Assembly (NCBI GenBank): GCA_023266095.1
Contig: JAHFRV010000005.1
Coordinates: 60,401 to 98,401 of the forward strand
DNA length: 38,001 nt
DNA from: Gammaproteobacteria bacterium
Lineage (GTDB): Bacteria; Pseudomonadota; Gammaproteobacteria; DRLM01
Direction: 5' to 3'
The position numbers and the translations under genes are program-made. The notes below the pieces were generated by a model, which worked only from the letters and a program-made list of their open reading frames with translations, had not been told where the DNA came from and made no database searches. Positions 8,331 through 15,925 of the stretch are shown here, piece by piece. Position 1 is the stretch's first letter; the number at the start of each line of letters is the position of its first letter.

Positions 8331-8714
8331 CACCGGCCGATGTAATGTCCTTTTTGACCGTCACGCCGAGCGGACAGCCCTTGTTCGCGCTTTAAAAACC
8401 AAGGCCCGCCGCGCAGACCTGGCTTTACCTGGCTCGCCGCGCGGGCTTGCGGTCCGACGGCCCGCTCCCGCGATTTCCTGCAATGAATGCCGTACCCGCA
8501 TCGGCTTATCGTCCGCCCTCGCAACGGCTTTTCTTCCAAGCGATTCACCGCTCACCGCGTCCTAGCCGGTCAGGGCGGAATGGTCCTCACTATTACTGAC
8601 TAAAGATATGTAAATTACAGTCGATAAAAAAGCTGATCTTGCCGCGGCAGTCAACAGAAGAACAGGTCGTTCCGGCACCTGCCATTCAACGCAAACAACA
8701 AGGCGATTAGGCAA
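8315..8714. other. 400-nt gene-free region with repeat phrase and promoter
   Basis: No gene is supported. GC-rich inverted arms (GCCCGCCGCGC near 8403 and GCGCGGGC near 8439) flank a tandem CCTGGCT phrase. Near the right end the composition turns AT-rich and carries the sigma-28-like promoter annotated separately. Confidence 0.5.
8601..8627 (+). promoter_or_regulatory. Sigma-28 (FliA)-like promoter
   Basis: TAAAGATA, exactly 11 nt, then GTCGATAA. The enterobacterial FliA consensus is TAAAGTTT-N11-GCCGATAA, so the -35 matches 6 of 8 and the -10 7 of 8 at the right spacing. It lies 87 nt upstream of the secreted Cache gene and in the correct orientation. This predicts co-expression of the Cache/chemoreceptor pair with late flagellar genes. 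Confidence 0.7.
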
Positions 8715-9557
8715 ATGAAGACACACACACTACTTGGATGGGCGTTGGGCGCCTTAACTTTTGCCGGTGCCGGTGCGGCGTTCGCCGATGAACAAGCCAC
8801 GATCAATCTGGTCAATCAGAAGACCAATATCATTGAAAACATGCACAGCAAGGCGCAGCGTGCCTTAGTCACCGCCGCCCAGGATCGGGTGTTCCCGGAG
8901 TATTTCACTCCCGGCACCGACAAGCATACGCTTAAGTCTCGCATCGACAACGTCTCCCTCGCCGTGCAAAGCCGCTTCGAAGTTGACGAAATGTGCGTGA
9001 TCGATGAAAAAGGTAATGAACATTCGCGCATCATCGGCAAGGCCATCGCGCCGGATGCGGATCTGTCCACGGAGGAGGCCAGCGCGCCGTTCTTCAAGCT
9101 CGCGTTCGCCTTGCAACCGAAGCAAGTAGCGGTGGCGCCCCTCTATGTGTCGGCGGACACCCAGCGCTGGGTGGTCGCCTATGTCACCCCCCTCGCCGTC
9201 GGCACCGGCAAACCCGCGATCCTGCATTTCGAGCACAACCTGGATAAATATCGGGATATGGTCAATCGTGGACTATCCGGCGACGATCGTTACCTGCTGA
9301 TGGTGACCCGCGATGGTTATGTCTTTTCCGACAGCCGCAAGGATATTTCCTTGAATGCCAAGGGCGACGCGGACGACCAGGCCAGCTATTTTTCCAACAT
9401 CAAAAGTTGGCGGTTGGCCGATATCGACAAAGTATCGGATGCCGTCACCAAGGCCAAGGAAGGGGTGATTCGCAGCAAGGCCGCCGACGGCAAAGAGTAT
9501 GTCATCGCCTACAAGCCCGTCGAATCATGGACCATCATCGCCGTGGAAAAACAGTAG
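8715..9557 (+). CDS. Secreted double-Cache periplasmic sensor protein
   Basis: 280 residues with a Sec signal peptide (MKTHTLLGWALGALTFAGAG, cleavage likely after AFA near residue 24) and no second membrane segment. The mature protein resembles a PDC/double-Cache ligand-binding domain without any signalling output: VQSRFEVDEMCVIDEKGNE and later FFKLAFALQPKQ, YVTPLAV, then a membrane-proximal-like half with RYLLMVTRDGYVFSDSRKD and YVIAYKPVESWTIIAVEK. It is followed 82 nt later by a chemoreceptor, the same arrangement as at 5372-3144. It probably feeds a small-molecule signal to the receptor from the periplasm (inference). Ligand unknown. A sigma-28-like promoter lies upstream. Confidence 0.85.
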   Translation: MKTHTLLGWALGALTFAGAGAAFADEQATINLVNQKTNIIENMHSKAQRALVTAAQDRVFPEYFTPGTDKHTLKSRIDNVSLAVQSRFEVDEMCVIDEKGNEHSRIIGKAIAPDADLSTEEASAPFFKLAFALQPKQVAVAPLYVSADTQRWVVAYVTPLAVGTGKPAILHFEHNLDKYRDMVNRGLSGDDRYLLMVTRDGYVFSDSRKDISLNAKGDADDQASYFSNIKSWRLADIDKVSDAVTKAKEGVIRSKAADGKEYVIAYKPVESWTIIAVEKQ

Positions 9558-9585
9558 CAGGCATTGTTAATGGAGTAAGGAAGAA

Positions 9586-9606
9586 CGCCCCATAAAGTTT
9601 GGGGCG
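9586..9606 (+). promoter_or_regulatory. Intercistronic hairpin between Cache and receptor genes
   Basis: Perfect 7-bp stem CGCCCCA/TGGGGCG with a 7-nt loop TAAAGTT. It is not followed by a T-run, so full termination is unlikely. It may set the ratio of the abundant soluble sensor to receptor mRNA or protect the upstream message. A second small repeat, ACTCA-ccct-TGAGT, lies near the receptor start. Confidence 0.45.
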
Positions 9607-9639
9607 ACGGTCAGAGTACTCACCCTTGAGTGAATCACC

Positions 9640-11568
9640 ATGCCGGCGCGGATCAGCATAAAAACAAAACTCATCGCCCTGCTTCTGGCCTGCGCCTTGA
9701 TCCCGCTGGTGGGGATTTCCGTCATCTCGTACTTCAGCGCGAAAAATACATTGGAGGCGGACATCAGGGGCCAGATCACCAGCGCTTCCCGCCAGTCACT
9801 CAGCGACGTTCAGGCCATCCTCAATGACGCGGTGATACATGTCAGGGCCTGGGCCAGGCTGAACGTCATGCAAGAGACGTTAATCGACGACAGTGATGGA
9901 ACCATCCACGGCTACCTCGAAAATTTTTCATCGCAGTATGTTCAGTTCGCGGAACTGGCGGTATTGAATGATCGCGGCATCGTCATCGCCGCCACCAAAG
10001 CGGATAATCTGCACCGAGACTACTCTCAAGAGGAAGGGGTCAAGGACGCCCTGACCGGTCATCTTCACCAGGGGCCTGTGCGGCTCTCCAAGCTGACCGG
10101 CACGGCCGGGCTCACTATCTATGCGCCTATCGCGGCGGACTATGACGCGAAGACGACCATCGGAGTATTAGTCGGCGTAGTGTCGTGGGCCTTCGTTCAG
10201 GATTATCTGTCCACGCTCACGGTCTTCACCGGCAAACAAGATGGACAGGCTCAATTCCTACTGTACGATACCGCATCGCGGTCTCTGCTTTATAAAACTG
10301 GCCAGGCCCGTAAACTGGAGAAATTGGAAAACGGTTTATCGTTGGAAAACGCGGGAGACATGGGGCTACACAGCGTGGACGGGCGAAGCTTTTTGACGGC
10401 TTGGTTTCCTTCGGCAGCTACGAACGTGATGCAGGATCCCGGTTGGCAATTGGCCGCCCTGGTGGATGAAGACTACGCTTACCGCAGCGTCATGCAATTA
10501 CGTAACCGGACCGTCGTACTAGGGATAATACTGGCCGCCATCCTGGGCTTGATCGGTTACCTCGGCGCACAACGGCTCACCAAGCCGATTATTTCCATTA
10601 CCGCCACCCTCAAGAAAATCGCCGAGGGCGAGGGAGATCTCCGTCACCGCTTGGACGAAAGCGGCAGCGATGAGCTCAGTGAGCTGGCGCATTGGTTCAA
10701 TGTCTTCGTCACCAAGCTGCAAACCATCGTCCAAGGCATCGCCGAGAATACCGCGCGACTGCGCAGCGAAACCGATTCGGTGGCTATCACCACCCGGGCC
10801 GCATATGAGGCGGTAATATCCCAGAAAGACAAAACTCAGGAAGTCGGCATTTCAATGCAGGAAATCGCGACCACGGTCTTGTCAGTGGTCCAACACACCA
10901 ATGGCACTGCCCGGGCCGCGGAACAGGCGGCCGCCAGCTCTAAAGAGGGCGAAGCCCTGGTGCAATCCACCGTTTCCTCCGTTGATACTCTTGCCACTAA
11001 GGTCAACGCCACTTCTGAAGTCATCATCAGCCTGGTCAAGGAGATCGACAATATCAGCATGATATTAGAAGCGATCAGCTCGATCACCGATCAAATCAAC
11101 TTGCTGGCATTGAATGCCAGCATTGAGGCGGCCCGCGCCGGCGAGCACGGCCGCGGCTTCTCCGTGGTCGCCAGTGAAGTTCGCACTCTTGCCTACCGCA
11201 CCAAAGAACAAACTCACGAAATCTCCGCCACGATCAGCCGAGTGCAAACCCGGGCGCATGAGGCCATAGACACCGCGGAGGCGACCCAGCAAAGGGCCGA
11301 CGCTACGGTAATTGACGCGGGATCGGCGCAGCGCAACTTTGTTGCTATCGCGGGTGCCATCTCCAACATCAGCGCAATGAGCATGAATACCGCCGCCGCC
11401 GCCGAGGAACAGAGCGTCGTCATCGAGCACACCAAGAATCACTTGCTGCATATCGGCGAACTTGCGAAACATGCCGAACAGCTGTGCGAAAAAACAGAAA
11501 ACAATATCGCCTCGCTGCAAGAGGTAGCCGGTCACCTGCACGACATCGTCGGCGAATTTAAATATTGA
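9640..11568 (+). CDS. Methyl-accepting chemotaxis protein with dCache sensor (receptor 2)
   Basis: 642 residues. A first membrane helix (about 10-30, [16 protein letters not shown]) precedes a large double-Cache-like periplasmic domain (about 35-285; [28 protein letters not shown]). A second helix lies at about 292-312, then HAMP (about 313-366, [19 protein letters not shown]) and the cytoplasmic signalling domain. The tip is intact: [20 protein letters not shown], then [18 protein letters not shown]. The gene follows a secreted Cache protein in the same orientation and probably shares its promoter. No CheR-binding pentapeptide is seen at the C-terminus (EFKY). Ligand cannot be named. Confidence 0.96.
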   Translation: MPARISIKTKLIALLLACALIPLVGISVISYFSAKNTLEADIRGQITSASRQSLSDVQAILNDAVIHVRAWARLNVMQETLIDDSDGTIHGYLENFSSQYVQFAELAVLNDRGIVIAATKADNLHRDYSQEEGVKDALTGHLHQGPVRLSKLTGTAGLTIYAPIAADYDAKTTIGVLVGVVSWAFVQDYLSTLTVFTGKQDGQAQFLLYDTASRSLLYKTGQARKLEKLENGLSLENAGDMGLHSVDGRSFLTAWFPSAATNVMQDPGWQLAALVDEDYAYRSVMQLRNRTVVLGIILAAILGLIGYLGAQRLTKPIISITATLKKIAEGEGDLRHRLDESGSDELSELAHWFNVFVTKLQTIVQGIAENTARLRSETDSVAITTRAAYEAVISQKDKTQEVGISMQEIATTVLSVVQHTNGTARAAEQAAASSKEGEALVQSTVSSVDTLATKVNATSEVIISLVKEIDNISMILEAISSITDQINLLALNASIEAARAGEHGRGFSVVASEVRTLAYRTKEQTHEISATISRVQTRAHEAIDTAEATQQRADATVIDAGSAQRNFVAIAGAISNISAMSMNTAAAAEEQSVVIEHTKNHLLHIGELAKHAEQLCEKTENNIASLQEVAGHLHDIVGEFKY

Positions 11569-11789
11569 ATACGTTCGAAGGCATTTCATCTGGATCGCTG
11601 TCATATCGAATACTGATCGCGCATACGCCGCAGGCTTTGCTGCCACTTTTCTACCCGCTTCACGTCGTAAAGTAATTACCCTCACCTATTTAAGGGCCGG
11701 CGAAAAACCCGCGCTTCGAAACTCTACGCTTCGATCATGAACCAGGCTTTAGTGCCGATCTATTCGTTGAATAGTTTGGTATCGAGACA

Positions 11790-12734
11790 ATGGCCATGTG
11801 TAAGCGCCGTATTCATTTCTTATTAATATTGCTGACTATCTTCATGTCGACAACCCCGTCGCATGGCAAGCAACTCTACAAATTTCAAGATGAGAACGGC
11901 CGCTGGCAATTTACCGATCTAGCGCCGGTCACCGATCAGCCCGTGCAATCATATCCGCTGCGGGTTGCGCAGAAAGACAAGATCGTCGTCAGCAGCCGCG
12001 GTCCTGATAGCGAACACGAGCTGTATATTTATAACAGTTACTACGGGCCGGTCGAAGTCATTCTCGATTTTACTAAGGTCCGCAACGTCATCGCCCAACC
12101 CCCTTTGCCTCACCGCTTCGTCATCCCCGCCCGCCGCGAAATCCGCGCCGTGGGCCTCAAGGTCGCCGACAAAGGGCGCGGCTTCGATTATAAAATCAGG
12201 GTATCTCCTTTGTTGGGTGACTCCAAGGCCCAGCACGATCCGCAAACGTCTTATCGTGTACCGTTTGATTCCGGAAATACTTTTGCCATCACTCAGGGAT
12301 TTTTCGGCGACTATAGCCACAACACACCTTATAGCGAATATGCCGTCGATATCGCCATGCCCGAGGGCACGCCTATCGTCGCCGCCCGCGGCGGCGTGGT
12401 GATGGACATCGAGCAGGATTTTTTTGGCAACGGCCTGGACATGGAGAAGTACGGCGCGCGCGCCAACAGCGTGCGCATCCTGCATGACGACGGCACCATG
12501 GCCGAATACGCCCATTTGAAATTGGAAAGCGTGCGCGTGATTCCCGGCGCGCGAGTGACGTCTGGCCAACTGCTCGGCGAATCGGGCAATACCGGTTTCT
12601 CCAGCGGTCCCCATCTGCATTTCGCGATACATAAAAATCAGGGCACGGAGATGCGCTCGCTACCGTTTCAAGTCCGGCTGCGTGACGGCGAGTTAGTAAC
12701 CCCGCGCACGGGTCTGAGCCTCACCGGTTATTGA
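11790..12734 (+). CDS. Secreted M23-family metallopeptidase with DUF4124-like N-terminus
   Basis: 314 residues with a signal peptide (about 1-26). Residues 27-45 (KQLYKFQDENGRWQFTDLAP) match the short DUF4124 module. The C-terminal half is an M23/LytM peptidase. The zinc ligands are His177, Asp187 (YAVDIAMPEGTPI) and His277, with His275 in the PHLHF motif and His242 (AEYAHLK) as catalytic histidine. All are present, so the enzyme should be active rather than an EnvC/NlpD-type activator. It probably cleaves peptidoglycan cross-links in the periplasm. The first ATG is at 11790 and a second at 11796; neither has a strong ribosome-binding site. It appears monocistronic. Confidence 0.9.
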   Translation: MAMCKRRIHFLLILLTIFMSTTPSHGKQLYKFQDENGRWQFTDLAPVTDQPVQSYPLRVAQKDKIVVSSRGPDSEHELYIYNSYYGPVEVILDFTKVRNVIAQPPLPHRFVIPARREIRAVGLKVADKGRGFDYKIRVSPLLGDSKAQHDPQTSYRVPFDSGNTFAITQGFFGDYSHNTPYSEYAVDIAMPEGTPIVAARGGVVMDIEQDFFGNGLDMEKYGARANSVRILHDDGTMAEYAHLKLESVRVIPGARVTSGQLLGESGNTGFSSGPHLHFAIHKNQGTEMRSLPFQVRLRDGELVTPRTGLSLTGY

Positions 12735-12821
12735 TTTACGGTCTTTCGCCGCCAAGCTCCTTCAAAACTTTTGGTATAAATAACCTAGCGTGCTGCTCGG
12801 TTAAATCCCACTTAAAATATA

Positions 12822-12850
12822 TTGACATTTTTTCTCGCCGCCCATAATAA
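12822..12850 (+). promoter_or_regulatory. Candidate promoter of the haemoglobin gene
   Basis: An exact TTGACA at 12822-12827 is followed after 17 nt by TAATAA (12845-12850) in an unusually AT-rich leader. No clear FNR or NsrR palindrome was recognised between it and the start codon. Confidence 0.4.
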
Positions 12851-12901
12851 TATATTCACAATACATCTTTAATTGTTAGTCATTTCAAATAGGAGGTTGT
12901 C

Positions 12902-13270
12902 ATGAGTCAAAGCCTTTATGAGCGTATCGGTGGCGAGGCGGCGGTGAACGCGGCGGTGGATATTTTTTATCGCAAGGTCTTGGCCGATGAACGTATCAAC
13001 CGCTTCTTCGAAGGCGTGGATATGGAAAAACAAGCGGCCAAACAAAAGGGCTTTCTAACCTTCGCCTTCGGCGGCCCCCACCACTATACCGGCAAGGACA
13101 TGCGCCAAGGCCACGCTCGCTTGGTCAAACAAGGACTGAATGACAGCCACTTCGACGCCGTGATGGAAAACCTGGCGGCTACCCTGCAAGAGTTGAACGT
13201 GCCGCAAAACCTCATCGCCGAAATGGCCGCCATCGCGGAAAGCACCCGCAATGACGTGCTGGGCCGCTAA
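12902..13270 (+). CDS. Group 1 truncated haemoglobin
   Basis: 122 residues, typical of TrHbN-type globins. Key positions are Tyr23 (B10, IFYRKVL), the CD1 Phe35/Phe36 (FFEGVD), the glycine-rich FAFGGPHHYTGKDM segment and the proximal haem ligand His71 (RQGHARLV). The start has an excellent Shine-Dalgarno sequence, AGGAGG, 7 nt upstream. It is followed 22 nt later by a ferredoxin-type flavin reductase. This suggests that the pair acts as a two-component NO dioxygenase or O2/redox-handling haemoprotein with its own electron donor. The globin family assignment is firm; NO detoxification is inference from related TrHb1 proteins and context. Confidence 0.95.
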   Translation: MSQSLYERIGGEAAVNAAVDIFYRKVLADERINRFFEGVDMEKQAAKQKGFLTFAFGGPHHYTGKDMRQGHARLVKQGLNDSHFDAVMENLAATLQELNVPQNLIAEMAAIAESTRNDVLGR

Positions 13271-13292
13271 GCCTTAGCCTAGGGAACACGCC

Positions 13293-14369
13293 ATGCCGCA
13301 CATCCGTTTCGAACACCGCACTTACGCTTTAGGTGATAACGAGTCGGTGCTCGACGGTTTAACGCGGCATGGCGTTTCCGTTCCTTCCTCCTGCCGCAGC
13401 GGGATTTGTCAAACCTGCATCATGCGTGCTGTGCAGGGCACACCGCCCCCCGCATCACAAGCAAGCATTAAGGAAAGCCTGCGCGCGCGCAATTTCTTTC
13501 TCGCCTGCGCCTGTAAACCCACAGAAGACCTCGAAGTCGCCCTGCCCGGCAACGACGATATCCCGCTCACCGCGGCAGAGGTCATCGGCAAGGACGCGCT
13601 GAACCACGACATCACCCGCTTGCGCTTGCGCACTCAGCCAGGCTTGGTTTACCGCGCCGGGCAATTCGTCAATCTGCATCACGATGAGGTGGTGCGCAGC
13701 TATTCTCTCGCCAGCGTGCCGCAGACCGAAGATTTTATCGAGCTGCATGTCCAGCGTATCGCCCATGGCCGGCTGAGCGGCTGGCTGCATGATGAATGCA
13801 CCGTGGGTACCACGCTGAGCTTGCAAGGTCCTTTGGGCGATTGTTACTACAGCAAATCCGATGTGAACCAAGCCTTATTGCTGATCGGTACCGGCTCGGG
13901 GCTTGCCCCGCTGTGGGGTATCGCCCGCGACGCACTGGCCCAAGGCCATAGCGGCCCCATTCATTTATTTCACGGCAGCCGCACTGCCGCGGGACTTTAT
14001 TTAATGGACGCGCTGCAGGCACTCGCACAACGCCACCCCAACTTCCAATACACCGCCTGCGTTTCAGGCGGCGGGACACAGGGCGATTACCGGTTGGGAC
14101 GCGCCAACGAAATCGCGCTCGCAGACTATCCGCAGCTGAAAGGCTGGCAGGTCTTTCTGTGCGGCAATGCCGATATGGTGAAGACCACCAAGAAAAAAGC
14201 CTTTCTGGCCGGTGCCGCGCTCAAGGATATCCACGCCGACCCGTTTGAATTCAGTGCAACCCCAAGCACCGAACAGCATCACACAGAGCAAGACCACGGC
14301 TTAAGCTGCACGCCTCTCGCCGCACAGCGCGCCTTGTCGCTTACCCAACGATCGCGGGCTGCCGATTAA
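13293..14369 (+). CDS. NAD(P)H oxidoreductase with N-terminal 2Fe-2S ferredoxin and FAD domains
   Basis: 358 residues. The plant-type 2Fe-2S domain has Cys34, Cys39, Cys42 (CRSGICQTC) and Cys72. An FAD-binding ferredoxin-NADP reductase-like domain follows, with RSYSLAS at 135-141. The NAD(P) domain has IGTGSGLAPLWGI and ends with FLCGNADMVK. A non-conserved tail of about 35 residues follows. The order ferredoxin-FAD-NAD resembles oxygenase reductase components. Since the adjacent gene encodes a truncated haemoglobin, this enzyme is the probable electron donor to that globin, analogous to the reductase half of flavohaemoglobin. Both genes are likely co-transcribed (22-nt gap). Confidence 0.93.
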   Translation: MPHIRFEHRTYALGDNESVLDGLTRHGVSVPSSCRSGICQTCIMRAVQGTPPPASQASIKESLRARNFFLACACKPTEDLEVALPGNDDIPLTAAEVIGKDALNHDITRLRLRTQPGLVYRAGQFVNLHHDEVVRSYSLASVPQTEDFIELHVQRIAHGRLSGWLHDECTVGTTLSLQGPLGDCYYSKSDVNQALLLIGTGSGLAPLWGIARDALAQGHSGPIHLFHGSRTAAGLYLMDALQALAQRHPNFQYTACVSGGGTQGDYRLGRANEIALADYPQLKGWQVFLCGNADMVKTTKKKAFLAGAALKDIHADPFEFSATPSTEQHHTEQDHGLSCTPLAAQRALSLTQRSRAAD

Positions 14370-14389
14370 TCCGCCGGGGTGAGGCTCGC

Positions 14390-15490
14390 CTAGGGCAAGA
14401 CCCGCAGCAGCGAATTGCTGCCGCCGAAACTATTGGGCACCCGCATGGGATTGGCCGGGTCTTCCTGCCATTTGCCGTTGATGATGACACGGTATTGATA
14501 GGCGCCGGGCGAGATCTTCAACACCTTTTGCATGGTGTCGTTGACCGTGCGGGTTTCCACCTCGTGATCGGGAATCCAGCCGTTGAAATCGCCGGCGATC
14601 TGCATGTCCTTGTTGGCCGAATGATGGTAACTCAACACTACCCGCCGCTCCCCGCCGTTTTCCATGCTTTCGCTGAAGGTCATGCCGGGCATCCGCAGCG
14701 ATCCGATCTCGTGGGTCACGCGGCCGCGGCGGGGCGGCAGATCATGCCCGATCAGCCATCCCACCAGCTCGGCGAAATCCTCCGCTGCGGCGGCGCGCGG
14801 CGCATGATCGATAAGTGGGCGGCCGAGATAGGCGGCTTCTTTCACTTTGACGGTAGAACGCACACTCAGCGGCGTGACTTCATCGGGCCAGCGTTGCTCG
14901 AGTTCCGCGAACAAACGCTGGGTGAGACGGCAACGCAGATCGACCAGGCTGGGCAATAGATTGATGCGGATCTCCAGGCCGTAATGGTCATTCATCAAAT
15001 CGATGACTTCATGCAGCCGCGCCACCCCGTCCAAGGCGAAGGGACTCGGTTCGACCGGGATCAACACCCGCGCGGCGGCGCGCAATGCGTTTAATGAGAG
15101 CAAACCCAAACCAGGCGGACAATCGATGACGATGTGATCATAATAATCCGCCACCGGCCCCAACTGCTGGAGCAGCGTCTTTTCCCGTTCCGGTTTGGCC
15201 GCCAGCAAGTGTTCCACCCGCACTAGGGTGTTCGCCCCCGGCACCAGATCCACGCCCGGAACGACGTTGTACAAAATGACGTCCATCAGGGACGCCGATC
15301 CCACGAACACCTCGTACAAACCCGGCAGCGCCGCGGCCGGCACCCCCAGCCCCAACGATGCATGGCCTTGCTCATCCATGTCGATGAGCAACACCCGTAA
15401 ACCTTTACGTCCCAAGCCCGCGGCCAGATTGATGGCGGTGGTGGTTTTGCCGCAGCCGCCTTTTTGATTGGCGATCGCTATCACATTCAT
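14390..15490 (-). CDS. ParA-family ATPase fused to C-terminal glycogen-binding (AMPK/CBM48-like) domain
   Basis: 366 residues. Residues 1-250 are a ParA/MinD-type ATPase: deviant Walker A with signature lysine (KGGCGKTT, 10-17), switch motif LLIDMDEQGHAS (35-45) and Walker B VIDCPP (121-126). After a linker, residues about 281-366 match the AMPK-beta/isoamylase-type E-set domain that binds alpha-glucans: MQIAGDFNGW with Trp305, PGAYQYRVIINGKWQEDP, NPMRVPN. The fusion is one uninterrupted frame with a good GGAGGG ribosome-binding site. No parB, replication origin or centromere-like repeats lie nearby, so chromosome or plasmid partition seems unlikely. It may position a cargo, such as a glycogen-related complex or granule, by ParA dynamics; this is speculation. 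It lies downstream of rep and near the sucrose genes. Confidence 0.93.
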   Translation of the reverse strand: MNVIAIANQKGGCGKTTTAINLAAGLGRKGLRVLLIDMDEQGHASLGLGVPAAALPGLYEVFVGSASLMDVILYNVVPGVDLVPGANTLVRVEHLLAAKPEREKTLLQQLGPVADYYDHIVIDCPPGLGLLSLNALRAAARVLIPVEPSPFALDGVARLHEVIDLMNDHYGLEIRINLLPSLVDLRCRLTQRLFAELEQRWPDEVTPLSVRSTVKVKEAAYLGRPLIDHAPRAAAAEDFAELVGWLIGHDLPPRRGRVTHEIGSLRMPGMTFSESMENGGERRVVLSYHHSANKDMQIAGDFNGWIPDHEVETRTVNDTMQKVLKISPGAYQYRVIINGKWQEDPANPMRVPNSFGGSNSLLRVLP

Positions 15491-15925
15491 ACACTGCCCT
15501 CCGTTAATAGAACCCGCACGGGGTCACGCCGTGTCCCCGCGCTACGAGGCATCTCCGCCACCGCTGCCACGACGCATCCCGCCGCGTGGTGGCCGCCTCA
15601 TGCAATGAGATCCAGGACGATAGGTTTGTGATGTGACCTGTTTGGGTCCGGCGTGAATTGCAAGCGACCAGGCGTTGGCGCCGCGTCCGGAATCAAGTGG
15701 GGAATCGAAAATGGGGCGGCGGCAGGAGGTGAAGCATTCCGTCTGGGCGGCCGGGGAGCAGCGGCGGACATGTGCAACGGAACTTCATAGGGCGGCGAAT
15801 TCCCCGCAGCAATCATTACTACCCCCTTGACCGGAGTCAGACCCGTTTAAGTAAAGTTGCCGGTCCCAAGCTTGTCAAGCCAGATACGGCTGCACCGCTC
15901 TCGCCGCGCCGTTCCGCTTTCCGTG
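15491..15925. other. Region between ParA-fusion gene and rep
   Basis: Apart from the possible Pro/Ala-rich small ORF, nothing is recognised. No parS-like palindromes or iterons were seen by eye, which matters for interpreting the ParA-type protein. Confidence 0.4.
15598..15816 (-). CDS. Possible Pro/Ala-rich 72-aa protein
   Basis: An ATG at 15816 has a strong purine-rich site (AGGGGG) 5 nt upstream on the minus strand and opens a 72-codon frame. The product (MIAAGNSPPYEVPLHMS...) is rich in Pro, Ala and His with no recognisable domain. It lies between rep and the ParA-fusion gene, all on the same strand. It could be a real small protein or chance in GC-rich DNA. Confidence 0.3.
   Translation of the reverse strand: MIAAGNSPPYEVPLHMSAAAPRPPRRNASPPAAAPFSIPHLIPDAAPTPGRLQFTPDPNRSHHKPIVLDLIA

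Noticed and set aside
9593-9600. Exact sigma-28 -35 sequence TAAAGTTT upstream of the second receptor
   Set aside because: At 11 nt spacing the next bases are CAGAGTAC, not a GCCGATAA-type -10; the sequence is the loop of a hairpin.
12851-12895. FNR- or NsrR-type operator before the haemoglobin gene
   Set aside because: The leader is AT-rich but no TTGAT-N4-ATCAA or NsrR-like inverted repeat could be aligned.
14390-15925. ParA gene as part of a plasmid or chromosome partition locus
   Set aside because: No parB-like gene or parS-like repeats; the C-terminal glucan-binding domain is unlike partition ParA.
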